DNA from: Microbacterium proteolyticum
Lineage (GTDB): Bacteria; Actinomycetota; Actinomycetes; Actinomycetales; Microbacteriaceae
Direction: 5' to 3'
NCBI RefSeq assembly: GCF_029639405.1
Contig: NZ_CP121274.1
Span: 434,001 to 498,000, forward strand
DNA: 64,000 bases
Notes under the pieces: model-generated
Told to the model about the DNA's origin: nothing
Database searches by the model: none
Seen by the model: the letters and a program-made list of their open reading frames with translations, nothing else
Shown here: piece by piece, positions 7,392 through 16,040 of the stretch
How the letters are laid out: each line of letters opens with the position of its first letter
Numbering within the stretch: position 1 is the first letter of the stretch
Position numbers and translations under genes: made by a program

Positions 7392-9125
7392 ATGACCTGG
7401 AACGACGACGAGGCCGCGTGGTCGAGCAGCGGGTGGACGCTGGTCCGGCGAAGGGGCGACGAGTTCGCCGACATCGCGTTCCACGGCCGCCGGGTGCTGC
7501 GCAGCGTCCGCCTCGCCGTCCGCGACCGGGACTGGAACACCCTCCCGCTCTCCGTCGACGAGGTCCGCGATGAGCCCGGATGCCTCCGCCTCGGCGTTCG
7601 CGCGTCGGCCGACCCCGGAGGCCTCGAGGGCGAGCTCGTGGCGCGGGCGGAGGGCGACCGGCTCGAGATCGCGGTCGACCTGATCTGCACCGCGGCGTTC
7701 GAGACGAACCGGACCGGACTCGTGGTGCTGCACCCGCCGCGGGTGAGCGGCCGCGCGCTCGGGGTGGACCATCCGGACGGCTCGTCCGAGGCCACCCGTT
7801 TCCCCGACGGGATCAGCCCGCACCAGCCGGCGACGGACATCGTCGCACTCCGATGGACCTCGGATGCCGGGGAGATGCGGATGACGTTCTCGGGGGACGT
7901 CTTCGAGATGGAGGATCAACGCAACTGGACCGACGCGTCGTTCAAGACGTACAGCCGGCCCCTCGCGCTGCCCTTCCCGGTCCGTCTCGCAGCCGGAGAA
8001 CGGGTCGCGCAGACCGTGACGATCGAGCGCGTCGGTCCCGTGCCGCCCCCCGAGCCGACAGGTCCGGCGGTCATCGACCTGCGCACCGAGGGAACCGCGC
8101 CCTCCCTCGGCATCGCCGCGAGCACCGCCCCCGATCCCGTCGAGGGAGTCGGTGACCGAGCGTTCCCCGTCGACACGGTGCTCGTCGAGCTCGACCTGGC
8201 CTCGCCCGCGTGGCGCGCCGCGCTCGCCCGCGCGCAGCGCGCCGGGCTCCCGCTCGACGTCCGCTTCGTCGTCGACGAGCAGCGGCCGGACGCCCTGCAG
8301 GACGGCGTCGACGCGCTCGCGGGGATCGAGGTGCGCCGCGTGGCCGCCTTCCGGGCCAACGGCCCCGCCCGACACGTCTCCGACGCCGAGACGGTGGCGG
8401 CCCTCCGCGCGGCGAGCGGGCGCGCGGGGCTGAGGGCGCCCGTCGCGGGCGGTGTGCGGACGCACTTCACAGAACTCAACCGCGAACACCACCGCCTCCC
8501 GGCCGGGCTCGACGGCCTCGGCTTCGCGATCACCCCGCTCTTCCACGACGTCAGCACCGCGCAGCTGGTCGAGTCGGTCGCGATGCAGAGACGGGTGGCG
8601 GAGCAGGCGGTCCGGCTGTCCGGCGGGATCCCCGTCGACATCGGCCCGATCGGACTGCTCCCGCACGTGAACGCCGTCGCGACGACCGCCGAGCCGCGAC
8701 CGTCGCAGCCCGATCTGCGCGACGGCTACGGCCCGGCGCTCCTCCCCTCCACCGACCCGCGCCAGGATGCCGTCGAGCTCGCCGCCTGGACCATCGCGAG
8801 CGCCGCAGCCCTCATCGTGCCGGGCGTGCGATCGCTGACCTACTTCGAGGAGTGGGGGGCGCGCGGCATCCGGAGGCCGGACGGCACGGACCGACCGGTG
8901 GCCGTGGCGATCGCCGCCCTCGCGGAGCTCGGCGGTCACCCCGCGCTCACGGGCGACTCGCCGGACGGGTCCGTCTGGGCGGTCGGGGCGCTCACCCCGT
9001 CGGGCGCCGTCGTGCTGCTCGCGAACCTCGGCGACCGGGCCCGCGACCTCGAGATACGCACCCCGGGCGGGTCGACCTCGGTCCGGCTGGAGCGTTCCGG
9101 CTGGGCGAGGATCGTTCTGCCCTGA
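7392..9125 (+). CDS. apnL: Probable D-apionate lactonase (ApnL-like)
   Basis: A soluble 577-residue protein without signal peptide. It appears to have an N-terminal beta-rich region (to about residue 200), a middle barrel-like region (PVDTVLVELDLASPAWRAAL to about 500) and a short beta C-terminal domain (TPSGAVVLLANLGDRARDLE). This three-part build and length resemble the ApnL family, which hydrolyses D-apionolactone to D-apionate. The middle part carries acidic and histidine positions (THFTELNREHHR, YFEEWGARGIRRPDG). It closes the operon one base after the SDR. The assignment rests on length, architecture and position; a glycoside-hydrolase-like role is the alternative. Confidence 0.6.
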   Translation: MTWNDDEAAWSSSGWTLVRRRGDEFADIAFHGRRVLRSVRLAVRDRDWNTLPLSVDEVRDEPGCLRLGVRASADPGGLEGELVARAEGDRLEIAVDLICTAAFETNRTGLVVLHPPRVSGRALGVDHPDGSSEATRFPDGISPHQPATDIVALRWTSDAGEMRMTFSGDVFEMEDQRNWTDASFKTYSRPLALPFPVRLAAGERVAQTVTIERVGPVPPPEPTGPAVIDLRTEGTAPSLGIAASTAPDPVEGVGDRAFPVDTVLVELDLASPAWRAALARAQRAGLPLDVRFVVDEQRPDALQDGVDALAGIEVRRVAAFRANGPARHVSDAETVAALRAASGRAGLRAPVAGGVRTHFTELNREHHRLPAGLDGLGFAITPLFHDVSTAQLVESVAMQRRVAEQAVRLSGGIPVDIGPIGLLPHVNAVATTAEPRPSQPDLRDGYGPALLPSTDPRQDAVELAAWTIASAAALIVPGVRSLTYFEEWGARGIRRPDGTDRPVAVAIAALAELGGHPALTGDSPDGSVWAVGALTPSGAVVLLANLGDRARDLEIRTPGGSTSVRLERSGWARIVLP

Positions 9126-9139
9126 GGCGCACCGCGCCT
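9125..9139 (+). terminator. Weak stem-loop at the end of the apionate operon
   Basis: AGGCGC-ACC-GCGCCT forms a six-base stem with a three-base loop, beginning at the stop codon of the ApnL-like gene, with only one further T after it. It could end the operon but is weak, and there is no T-run. Confidence 0.3.
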
Positions 9140-9248
9140 TACCGCATGGCATCCCCTGCGTGCAAAGGCCAATCCGAAACACACAGTGTCTCCGAAGATG
9201 TGTGAAAGGCGACCGAATGGTCGCTGTCAGAACTCTGGGAGGTTCATC

Positions 9249-9656
9249 ATGAGCTCGTCACCGAACCGCATCGTCGCGACCGTCTTCGGCGCCGTCTACC
9301 TGCTCGTCGGTCTGCTCGGCTTCGCCGTCACCGGCGGCGTCGGCTTCATCAGCAACGAGGGTGGCCTGCTGCTGGGCATCTTCGAGGTCAACCCGCTCCA
9401 CAACATCGCTCACCTCCTGATCGGTGCCGCGCTGCTCATCGCCGGTCTCGCCAACGCGCGCGCCGCCAAGGGCGTCAACACCACCGTCGGTGCGGTCTAC
9501 CTGCTCCTCGGTATCGTCGGCTTCTTCCTCACCGGGCCGGCCAACATCCTCGCCCTCAACGTGCCCGACCACTTCCTCCACCTCGCGAGCGCCGTCGTGC
9601 TCCTGGGTGTCGGCCTCGGCACCGAGCGCAACGTCCCCCGCACCGCGGCGGTCTGA
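9249..9656 (+). CDS. DUF4383 family membrane protein
   Basis: A 135-residue protein with four hydrophobic segments (about 8-28, 45-68, 75-100 and 108-125) and the family pattern NPLHNIAHLLIGAALL followed by VNTTVGAVYLLLGIVGF. A near-perfect ribosome site GGGAGG (9237-9242) lies six bases before the ATG, suggesting high expression. DUF4383 proteins are small actinobacterial membrane proteins of unknown function, often linked with stress responses. A second membrane gene starts right behind it. Confidence 0.88.
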   Translation: MSSSPNRIVATVFGAVYLLVGLLGFAVTGGVGFISNEGGLLLGIFEVNPLHNIAHLLIGAALLIAGLANARAAKGVNTTVGAVYLLLGIVGFFLTGPANILALNVPDHFLHLASAVVLLGVGLGTERNVPRTAAV

Positions 9657-9658
9657 GC

Positions 9659-10189
9659 GTGAACGCCGCGACCTTCGTCCGGTCGTGGCCCTCCGTGTCC
9701 GCATGGGGGGCAGGCCTGATCCTCGCCGCCCTCGGTGCGGGCGCCATCGTCGGACCCAGCTCCGGGATCGCCTCGCGCGGTCTCGGAGCGGGTCTGGTCG
9801 TCCTCGGGGTGGCCGCGCTCGTCTGGGGTGGAGCCGTGCTCTCCCTGGGTCGGTTCGTCGCCCCGCGCACGACGCTGGCGGGAGTCCTGGCGGGAGTCCT
9901 CGCGGCATCCGCCCTGATGTTCGTCCTGCCGACGCACACCAGCATCGTCGCGGTCACCGCCGCCACGTTCCTCCTCATCGTGGTCGGCGCGGCCGTCGCG
10001 GTGCAGGTCCGGCGCCGCGGACGCGAGGATGCAGCCCCGCGGACCGCGCAGCCGATGAGCGTGTGGGGGCTCCTGCTCGCCGCGTCGATCATCGCCGTCG
10101 TCGTCACCCCCGCTCTGGGGGCGACGCAGGATGCGGTGCTGATCCGCGACGACGGCAGCGTCCCCGTCATCACGCACGAGGGTCACTGA
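9659..10189 (+). CDS. Hypothetical membrane protein
   Basis: A 176-residue protein of unknown function with five hydrophobic segments separated by short loops: about 13-33, 42-60, 72-90, 95-113 and 135-152. The cytoplasmic stretch between the fourth and fifth is basic (RRRGREDAAPR). A short polar C-terminus (DAVLIRDDGSVPVITHEGH) follows. The GTG start at 9659 is two bases after the stop of the DUF4383 gene, so the two are probably co-transcribed and may act together. I do not recognise the family. Confidence 0.65.
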   Translation: MNAATFVRSWPSVSAWGAGLILAALGAGAIVGPSSGIASRGLGAGLVVLGVAALVWGGAVLSLGRFVAPRTTLAGVLAGVLAASALMFVLPTHTSIVAVTAATFLLIVVGAAVAVQVRRRGREDAAPRTAQPMSVWGLLLAASIIAVVVTPALGATQDAVLIRDDGSVPVITHEGH

Positions 10190-10229
10190 TCCGGCCCTTC
10201 CGCCTCCCGCGGGATGGCACGCTGGAACA

Positions 10230-11138
10230 GTGACGTCCTCACCCCCGGTCCCGGCGCCGATCGCGCGGTTGCGCGCCAAGCTCCTCACCGCCCTCGCGGG
10301 CGATCCGACCGGGATGGCGCCGTACGTCCGCGCGATCGCCGAAGGCGAGGACGGCGGCTACTTCGTCGAGAACGGTCCCGCGTGGACCGTCCATGCCGGA
10401 ATGGGCACCCTCGTCGCCGGCATCCGCGCCCTTCTCCTGCAGGCGCTGCACCCCGGAGCGCTCGCGGGGGTCCACGACTGGTCGCGCTACCGCGAGGACC
10501 CGATCGGTCGCCTCACCGGCACCGTGCGCTGGGTCATCACCCTCACGTACGGATCCCGAACGCAGGCGGATGCCGAGACCGCCCGCGTGGGCCGCTTCCA
10601 CCAGCGCGTGCGGGGGACGTACGTCGGCGGCGACGGAGACGCGCGCGGCTACACCGCCGAGGACCGCGACCTCGTCCGGTGGGTCCACATCGCTTTCACC
10701 GACGCGTTCCTGCGGAGCCATCAGGCCTACGGCGGCCCGATCCCCGGCGGCGCCGACGCGTACGTCGCCGACTGGGCGACGGCGGGTCGGCTCATGCGCC
10801 TGCCCGATCCGCCGCTCACCGAGGCCGCCCTCCGCGCCGAGCTCGAGGGGTTCCTCGACCGTGGCGAGCTGCGCCGCGACGAGCGGGTCGACGACGTCGT
10901 CCGTTTCCTGCGGAAGCCCCCGTTCACGGGACTCATGGGCGTGGCCTACCGCGTGCTGTTCGCCGCCGCGGTCGCGACCTTCCCGCCGCGGGTGCGCAAG
11001 ATGCTGGGCGTCCGCCGCTCGTGGCTGCCGGTGAAGACCACGACCCGGCTGATCCTGCGGATCACCGAGCGCGCGCTCGGATCCGGCCCGCGCGCGCAGG
11101 ACATGGCGCGGCTGCGACTGCGCCGCCTGGGGCTGTAG
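10230..11138 (+). CDS. MpaB-family (DUF2236) oxygenase-like protein
   Basis: A 302-residue soluble protein of the MpaB/rubber-oxygenase-like family, whose members are heme proteins. Family signatures visible are LLQALHPGALAGVHDW (histidine near residue 73), VGRFHQRVRGTY with a second histidine, and WVHIAFTDAFLRSHQAYGG with further histidines. The C-terminal part (PPFTGLMGVAYRVLFAAAVA) is the usual hydrophobic helix. GTG at 10230 was chosen because the conserved region begins shortly after it. No obvious partner gene is adjacent; the substrate is unknown. Confidence 0.85.
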   Translation: MTSSPPVPAPIARLRAKLLTALAGDPTGMAPYVRAIAEGEDGGYFVENGPAWTVHAGMGTLVAGIRALLLQALHPGALAGVHDWSRYREDPIGRLTGTVRWVITLTYGSRTQADAETARVGRFHQRVRGTYVGGDGDARGYTAEDRDLVRWVHIAFTDAFLRSHQAYGGPIPGGADAYVADWATAGRLMRLPDPPLTEAALRAELEGFLDRGELRRDERVDDVVRFLRKPPFTGLMGVAYRVLFAAAVATFPPRVRKMLGVRRSWLPVKTTTRLILRITERALGSGPRAQDMARLRLRRLGL

Positions 11139-11171
11139 CGCCGGGCCGGGTTCGCGCGTCGCCTCCCGTGA

Positions 11172-11224
11172 AGTGTCCAAGACACGCCGACGCGCCCGCG
11201 CAGGATCGGCGTGTCTTGGACACT
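11172..11224. repeat. Family-1 inverted repeat, copy 1 (type B)
   Basis: A 53-base element: 19-base arms beginning AGTGTCCAAGACACGC and ending GCGTGTCTTGGACACT, extended by CGA/TCG, with a 15-base loop. It lies 33 bases after the MpaB-family gene. Each arm contains its own mini-palindrome GTGTC-CAA-GACAC. There is no T-run; it could act as a U-less terminator or a protein-binding site. Confidence 0.9.
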
Positions 11225-11334
11225 CGAGCGGCACGGCACGGCGACGTGGCATCCCTCCCCTCGGCGGAGGCTCCGGCGCCACCCACTCCCCACCGACGTA
11301 GCCTGGAAGCACCCGAGCACACGGCGGAGGCGGC

Positions 11335-11883
11335 ATGAGCGACGATCCGAGGCAGGCGGCGGAGCGCTATCGCCTGGACCGGCGGCTGCGGGATGCCGGG
11401 CTGGAACCCGAATCCGCACCGTCGCCGGCGCGGGGGTCGACTGCGGCCGAGCGCGCCGCCTTCGTGGAGACCTCGATCCAGCAGGCCATCCGGCGCGGAG
11501 AGTTCGACGACCTCCCCGGTGCCGGGAAGCCGCTCCCCGACCTCGGCGGCAGCCACGACCCCGACTGGTGGATCCGCCGCAAGATCGAGACCGAGAAGCT
11601 CTCGGGCCTCGGGCCGCCCGCGCTCACCCTGCGGGTCGAGCACGCCGAACTCGCCGATCGTTTGGACGCCCTGTCGCGCGAGGGCGACGTCCGGGAAGCG
11701 CTCCAGGACTTCAATCGCCGCGTCATCGAGGCCCGTCGGCAGCTGCTCGGCGGCCCGCCCGTCGTGACGCCGACGGTGGACGTGGATGCCGAGGTGTCGG
11801 CGTGGGCGACCCGCCGCCGCGCGCGCGAGACCGCAGTGGCACCCGCGCCGCCGCCGCCGCGCCGCCGCTGGTTCCGGCGCTGA
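11335..11883 (+). CDS. DUF1992 (DnaJ subfamily C member 28-like) protein
   Basis: A 182-residue protein. Residues about 38-110 form the DUF1992 domain, with the typical ETSIQQAIRRGEFDDLPGAG and GKPLPDLG, then DPDWWIRRKIETEKL. The C-terminus is a low-complexity basic/proline tail (APPPPRRRWFRR). ATG at 11335 follows a strong GGCGGAGG. The domain occurs in many bacteria and in human DNAJC28 but has no settled function. It stands alone between two intergenic repeat elements. Confidence 0.85.
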   Translation: MSDDPRQAAERYRLDRRLRDAGLEPESAPSPARGSTAAERAAFVETSIQQAIRRGEFDDLPGAGKPLPDLGGSHDPDWWIRRKIETEKLSGLGPPALTLRVEHAELADRLDALSREGDVREALQDFNRRVIEARRQLLGGPPVVTPTVDVDAEVSAWATRRRARETAVAPAPPPPRRRWFRR

Positions 11884-11890
11884 CCTCCGC

Positions 11891-11966
11891 GAGCGCACAC
11901 GTTCGGGTCGAGCGCACATGTACGGTGCGGCCGGAACGTGTGCGGTCGCACGGAACGTGTGTTCTC
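11891..11966. repeat. Family-2 repeat, copy 1 (four half-sites)
   Basis: Two direct half-sites (GAGCGCACACGTTCGGG at 11891-11907; GAGCGCACATGTACGG at 11910-11925) face two inverted ones (CCGGAACGTGTGCG at 11931-11944; CGGAACGTGTGTTCTC at 11951-11966). The same four-site layout recurs at 58787-58860. It lies between the convergent DUF1992 and CitE-like genes. Confidence 0.8.
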
Positions 11967-12016
11967 GACGGCCTCCCTGGCCACGGCCACCGCGCCGCCG
12001 CGGCCCCGCCGGCGCG

Positions 12017-12847
12017 TCAGAGCCGCGCGAGCGCCTCGGCGCGGGCGACCAGGTCGCGGGCGCGGGCGAGCGTGGGAGCGTACGAGCCGTCGACCGGGCC
12101 GTCGGGAACCTCCGCGAGCACCGCGCGGGCGGCCGCGACCTCGGCGGCGCTCGGCGCGAAGCCGGCGTGGGCCCCCGCGATTGCGGCATCCCGCAACGCG
12201 AGAGTGCCGGTGAAGCCCATCGTGGCCGCGTGCTCGGCGGCATCCCGGGCGTGTTCGATCGGACCGCACGGGCCGTCGATCGGTCCCGCGATCCCCGCCG
12301 CCGCCGACGCCACGACCAGCTGCGCGCGCGGCCACGACAGCGCGATGCGGTCGGCCGCCATGCCGGTGTCGCGGCGGAAGTCGCCGGTGCCGAACGCCAG
12401 CCGACGGGTCGCGGGGTGGGCGGCGATCGCCGGTGCCGACAACAACGCCGCAGCCGACTCGATCATCGCCACGATCGCCACGCCGGAGGGGAGGGATGCC
12501 GCGACGTGAGCGACATCGGCCGGCCCGGCGCACATCGCGAGGACGACGCCGGCGAGGCGGTCGCCGAGCTCGCGGCCGAGGGCCAGGTCGGCCTCGCCGT
12601 CCCGGGTGCCCGCGGCGCTGATGCGCAGCCACACCGGTGCGGTCTCGGCGGCGCGGCGGGCGCGCTCGCGCCCCTCGGTCTTGCGCGCGGCGGGCAGCCC
12701 GTCCTCGAGGTCGAGGACGAGCACGTCGGCCGCGGTCTCCCCACCGGCCGCGAGCGGCGAGCGCAGCAGCCAGGTGCGGGCGAGGTCCACGCGCGCGGGG
12801 GCGGGGGCGGCCGAAGCCGCCCCCGCCGGGGAGTGCGTCAAGCTCAC
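12017..12847 (-). CDS. HpcH/HpaI aldolase / citrate lyase beta-subunit-like protein
   Basis: A 276-residue CitE-type TIM barrel. Visible family motifs are DVLVLDLEDGLPAARK (Mg-binding acidic residues), APVWLRISAAG, AIVAMIESAAALL (Glu ligand) and LAFGTGDFRRDTG. CitE-like lyases act on CoA thioesters such as citryl-, malyl- or citramalyl-CoA. The GTG at 12847 overlaps the stop of the upstream DctA gene (GTGA), so it is translated with the dicarboxylate carrier and probably processes an imported di- or tricarboxylate after CoA activation. No citrate lyase alpha or acyl-carrier subunit is nearby, so a stand-alone malyl/citramalyl-CoA-type lyase is more likely. Confidence 0.8.
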   Translation of the reverse strand: MSLTHSPAGAASAAPAPARVDLARTWLLRSPLAAGGETAADVLVLDLEDGLPAARKTEGRERARRAAETAPVWLRISAAGTRDGEADLALGRELGDRLAGVVLAMCAGPADVAHVAASLPSGVAIVAMIESAAALLSAPAIAAHPATRRLAFGTGDFRRDTGMAADRIALSWPRAQLVVASAAAGIAGPIDGPCGPIEHARDAAEHAATMGFTGTLALRDAAIAGAHAGFAPSAAEVAAARAVLAEVPDGPVDGSYAPTLARARDLVARAEALARL

Positions 12848-14292
12848 GAACGGCTCCGAGCCGCCGCCTCCGCCTCCGCCTGAGCGCGGAAGGCGTTGAG
12901 CGCCTGCGTGTCCACCGACGCCGGACCGGTGCCGGCGACGGCCGACGCCTCTTCCTTGGCATCCGCGGCCGGAGTGGCGGAGTGGTCGTGACCGGTGAGC
13001 AGCGTCTCGTCGAACGGGATGCGACCCGCCAGGACCTCGCCGACGCGCTCGCGGTCGTACTGCTTCGTCCACGCTCCGATGAGCAGGGTCGCCACGGCGT
13101 TGCCGGTGAAGTTCGTGACCGCGCGGGCCTCGGACATGAACCGGTCGATGCCGACGATGACGCCGACGCCGTTGACGAGGTCGGGACGGTAGGCGGAGAG
13201 ACCGCCGGCGAGGGTCGCGAGACCGGCACCGGTGACACCGGCGGCGCCCTTGGACGCGATGATCATGAAGACCAGCAGACCGATCTGCTCGGGAACCGAC
13301 ATCGGCGCACCCATGGCGGTGGCGATGAAGAGCGAGGCCATCGTCAGGTAGATCGCGGTGCCGTCGAGGTTGAACGAGTATCCGGTCGGGACGGTGATGC
13401 CGACGACCGGCTTCGAGACACCGAGGTGCTCCATCTTGGCGATGAGGCGCGGAAGCGCGGCCTCGGACGACGAGGTGCCGACGATCAGGAGGTACTCGCG
13501 GCCGAGGTACTTGATCAGCGAGAAGATGTTGACCCGCGTGACGACGTAGAGCAGCGTCCCCAGGACCACCGTGATGAAGAGGAAGCAGGTCAGGTAGAAC
13601 GAGCCCATCAGGATGCCGAGGCTGATGACCGCGCCGAAGCCGGTCTTGCCGACGACCGCCGCGATGGCGCCGAACGCACCGATGGGGGCGAGCCACAGGA
13701 TCATGCCGAGGATGCGGAAGACCAGCACCTGGAAGTTGCGGATGCCTTCGACCATGCGCGCCCCGCGCTCGCCCATGCCCTGCAGCGCAAAGCCGACGAG
13801 GAGGGCGATGAAGAGCACCTGCAGGATGCTGCCGCCGGTGAACGCCGAGAAGAACGTCGTGGGGATGATGCCCAGGATGAAGTCCTGCGTGGTGGTCGCC
13901 TCGGGCACGGCGTCGTACGACGCGCTGGCGATGTTGAGGCCCTCGCCGGGGTGGATGATGTTGCCCACCAACAGGCCGATGCCGAGCGCGAAGGTCGACA
14001 TCACGACGAAGTACAGCAGCGCCAGGCCGCCGATCTTGCCGACCGTGGAGGCCTTGGCGATCGATCCGATGCCGACGACGATCGTGCAGAAGATCACCGG
14101 GGCGATCATCATCTTGATGAGGCTGACGAAGCCCTTACCGATCGGCTCGAGGCCGGTGGCGAACTGCGGGGCGACGAGGCCGACGATGATGCCCGCCGCG
14201 ACGGCGACGATGACGGCGATGTAGAGCCAATGGTTGCGGTCGATCTTCTTGCGCGGACGACCGTCGCGCGTGGTGCGGAGTGAGAGAGACAT
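12844..14292 (-). CDS. dctA: C4-dicarboxylate:cation symporter DctA (DAACS family)
   Basis: A 482-residue secondary carrier with eight transmembrane helices and re-entrant loops. Motifs: the serine-rich loop IVGTSSSEAALPRLI, the GYSFNLDGTAIYLTMASLFI segment, and NFTGNAVATLL near the C-terminus, all typical of DctA. It imports succinate, fumarate or malate. The last 50 residues are an Ala/Glu-rich cytoplasmic tail. It starts the pair dctA-citE-like and is divergent from a DcuS-type sensor kinase, the expected controller. The ATG is preceded by a GGGGAAG ribosome site. Confidence 0.93.
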   Translation of the reverse strand: MSLSLRTTRDGRPRKKIDRNHWLYIAVIVAVAAGIIVGLVAPQFATGLEPIGKGFVSLIKMMIAPVIFCTIVVGIGSIAKASTVGKIGGLALLYFVVMSTFALGIGLLVGNIIHPGEGLNIASASYDAVPEATTTQDFILGIIPTTFFSAFTGGSILQVLFIALLVGFALQGMGERGARMVEGIRNFQVLVFRILGMILWLAPIGAFGAIAAVVGKTGFGAVISLGILMGSFYLTCFLFITVVLGTLLYVVTRVNIFSLIKYLGREYLLIVGTSSSEAALPRLIAKMEHLGVSKPVVGITVPTGYSFNLDGTAIYLTMASLFIATAMGAPMSVPEQIGLLVFMIIASKGAAGVTGAGLATLAGGLSAYRPDLVNGVGVIVGIDRFMSEARAVTNFTGNAVATLLIGAWTKQYDRERVGEVLAGRIPFDETLLTGHDHSATPAADAKEEASAVAGTGPASVDTQALNAFRAQAEAEAAARSRS

Positions 14293-14435
14293 TCGCGACT
14301 TCCCCTTTTTCTAACGTCTTTGTTGAGTCCGGCGGGGCCGCCGGAGATGTGACGACTTTGCGGGAGCGCAGAGCCCGGGGCGATTTGTGGTCGTATTGTT
14401 CACGGCAGACCGGAACGGACCGGAGAGGGCACGGC
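14293..14435. promoter_or_regulatory. Divergent promoter region dctA / two-component system
   Basis: A 143-base gap with relatively AT-rich stretches, rare in this window: CCTTTTTCTAACGTCTTTG near dctA and GTCGTATTGTTCAC near the kinase, which could hold the two -10 regions. It should contain binding sites for the response regulator at 16037. I see no clear symmetric operator. Confidence 0.5.
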
Positions 14436-16040
14436 ATGCGATTGAGCGTGGGCGGACGACTGGCGATGGTGTCGCTCGGCGTCGTCGTGCTGGTCGCGGG
14501 CGTGCTCGCGGCGCTCATGTCCGTGCAGCTGTCGGACTCCGGACAGCGCCAGGCGGAGCAGGTCACGCGCTCGGTCGCCGAGACGCTCGCGCACGAACCG
14601 GACGTCGCCGCGCTCGTCCGCGCGCAGGACTCGGCGACGCTGCAGCCGATGGTCGCGGCGATCCTCTCCGATGCCGACCTGTCGTTCGTCACGATCATGA
14701 CGCCCGACGGCATCCGGCTGACCCACCCCGATCCCTCTCAGATCGGCCAGCCCTATATCGGCTCGCGCGAAGAGGCGCTCGCCGGGGCGACCTACACCGA
14801 GGTCTACGAGGGCACGCTCGGCCCGTCCGTGCGAACCATCGCGCCCGTCCGCGCCGGCGGTGCCGACGACGGCGAGATCGTGGGCCTCGTCTCGGTCGGG
14901 GTCACCCTGGGGGCCGTTCAGGCGGATCTGGCCGCCCGTGTGCCCCTGATCGTCGCCGCCGCGGCCGGCATCGTGGGCATCGGCATCCTGGGGGCCCTGT
15001 ACGTCCGCCGGAGCGCCCGTCGCGTCACCGGCTCGTACACCCCGCGCGAGCTCGCCCGACTGGTGGAGAGCTACGAGACGGTGCTGCACTCGCTGCGCGA
15101 GGGCCTGGTCGTCACCGACAGCGACGGCCGCATCGTGCTGTACAACGACGAAGCCGCCGACCTCCTCGGCCTCCCGCCGGCGACGCAGGGGCAGACGAGT
15201 CTGGACCCGCGTGAGACGGACATGGATGCCGCCCTCGCCGAGGCGATCGCCACCGGGCGCCGCATGGTCGAGGAGACCGTGGCCACCGGCGACCGCGTGC
15301 TGCTGGTGAACCAGGAGGAGGCCCGCGACCTCACCGGCCGGCGCGCGCCGGAACGCGGTCGGGTCATGACCCTCCGGGACCGGTCCGAGCTCCAGGCCCT
15401 GCTCGGCGAGCTCGAGGGGGTGCGGACGCTCACCGACACCCTCCGCTCGCAGACGCACGAGCACGGCAACCGGCTGCACGCCCTGCTGGCACTGCTGGAG
15501 CTCGGACGTGTCGACGACGCGCGGCAGCTCATCGCGGCATCCACGGAGGACCGTCAGGATCTCGCCGACCGCATCGTCTCGGGCAACGACGGCGCCGTCG
15601 TCGTCGCTCTGCTGCTCGGGAAGCTCGACGAGGCCGCCGAGCACGGTGTCGCCCTCGACCTCGACGTGGAGGAACCCACTCCCGCGCTGCCGCTGGCCCC
15701 GGCCGAGGCGGTGACGGTGGTGGGCAACCTCGTGGACAACGCGATGGATGCCGCCACCGCCGGCCCCGATCCGCGCTGGGTGCGCGTGTCCCTCACGCGC
15801 CGAGGACCCGATGTCGCGATCGAGGTGAGCGACAGCGGGCCGGGGTTCGATCCGACCCTCGCCGACCCGTTCGCGTTCGGCGCCTCGACGAAGCCGGCCG
15901 CGGCTCCCGGCGGTCGCGGTGTGGGGCTCGCGCTCGTCCGCGACATCGTGTCGGCCCACGGCGGCACGCTGCACGTCACCGACGCGCCCACGACCGTGCG
16001 CGTCGTCCTGCCGGCTCCGGTCGAGGCGGTGCCCGCGTGA
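14436..16040 (+). CDS. DcuS/CitA-type sensor histidine kinase
   Basis: A 534-residue membrane kinase. A first transmembrane helix (about 10-32) is followed by an extracytoplasmic CACHE-type sensor (to about 170), a second helix (about 170-190), a PAS domain (about 205-310), a DcuS-type H-box (QTHEHGNRLHALLALLELG, phosphoacceptor His341) and an ATPase domain with N box NLVDNAMDA, G1 DSGPGFDP and G2 GRGVGLALV. Such kinases sense external citrate or C4-dicarboxylates. ATG 14436 follows GGAGAGG. It is coupled to the response regulator (GTGA overlap) and divergent from dctA, which it most likely controls. Confidence 0.92.
   Translation: MRLSVGGRLAMVSLGVVVLVAGVLAALMSVQLSDSGQRQAEQVTRSVAETLAHEPDVAALVRAQDSATLQPMVAAILSDADLSFVTIMTPDGIRLTHPDPSQIGQPYIGSREEALAGATYTEVYEGTLGPSVRTIAPVRAGGADDGEIVGLVSVGVTLGAVQADLAARVPLIVAAAAGIVGIGILGALYVRRSARRVTGSYTPRELARLVESYETVLHSLREGLVVTDSDGRIVLYNDEAADLLGLPPATQGQTSLDPRETDMDAALAEAIATGRRMVEETVATGDRVLLVNQEEARDLTGRRAPERGRVMTLRDRSELQALLGELEGVRTLTDTLRSQTHEHGNRLHALLALLELGRVDDARQLIAASTEDRQDLADRIVSGNDGAVVVALLLGKLDEAAEHGVALDLDVEEPTPALPLAPAEAVTVVGNLVDNAMDAATAGPDPRWVRVSLTRRGPDVAIEVSDSGPGFDPTLADPFAFGASTKPAAAPGGRGVGLALVRDIVSAHGGTLHVTDAPTTVRVVLPAPVEAVPA

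Noticed and set aside
12017..12847. True citrate lyase beta subunit (citE of a citDEF operon).
   Set aside because: No acyl-carrier or alpha subunit and no ligase gene are nearby; stand-alone CitE-like enzymes are more common.
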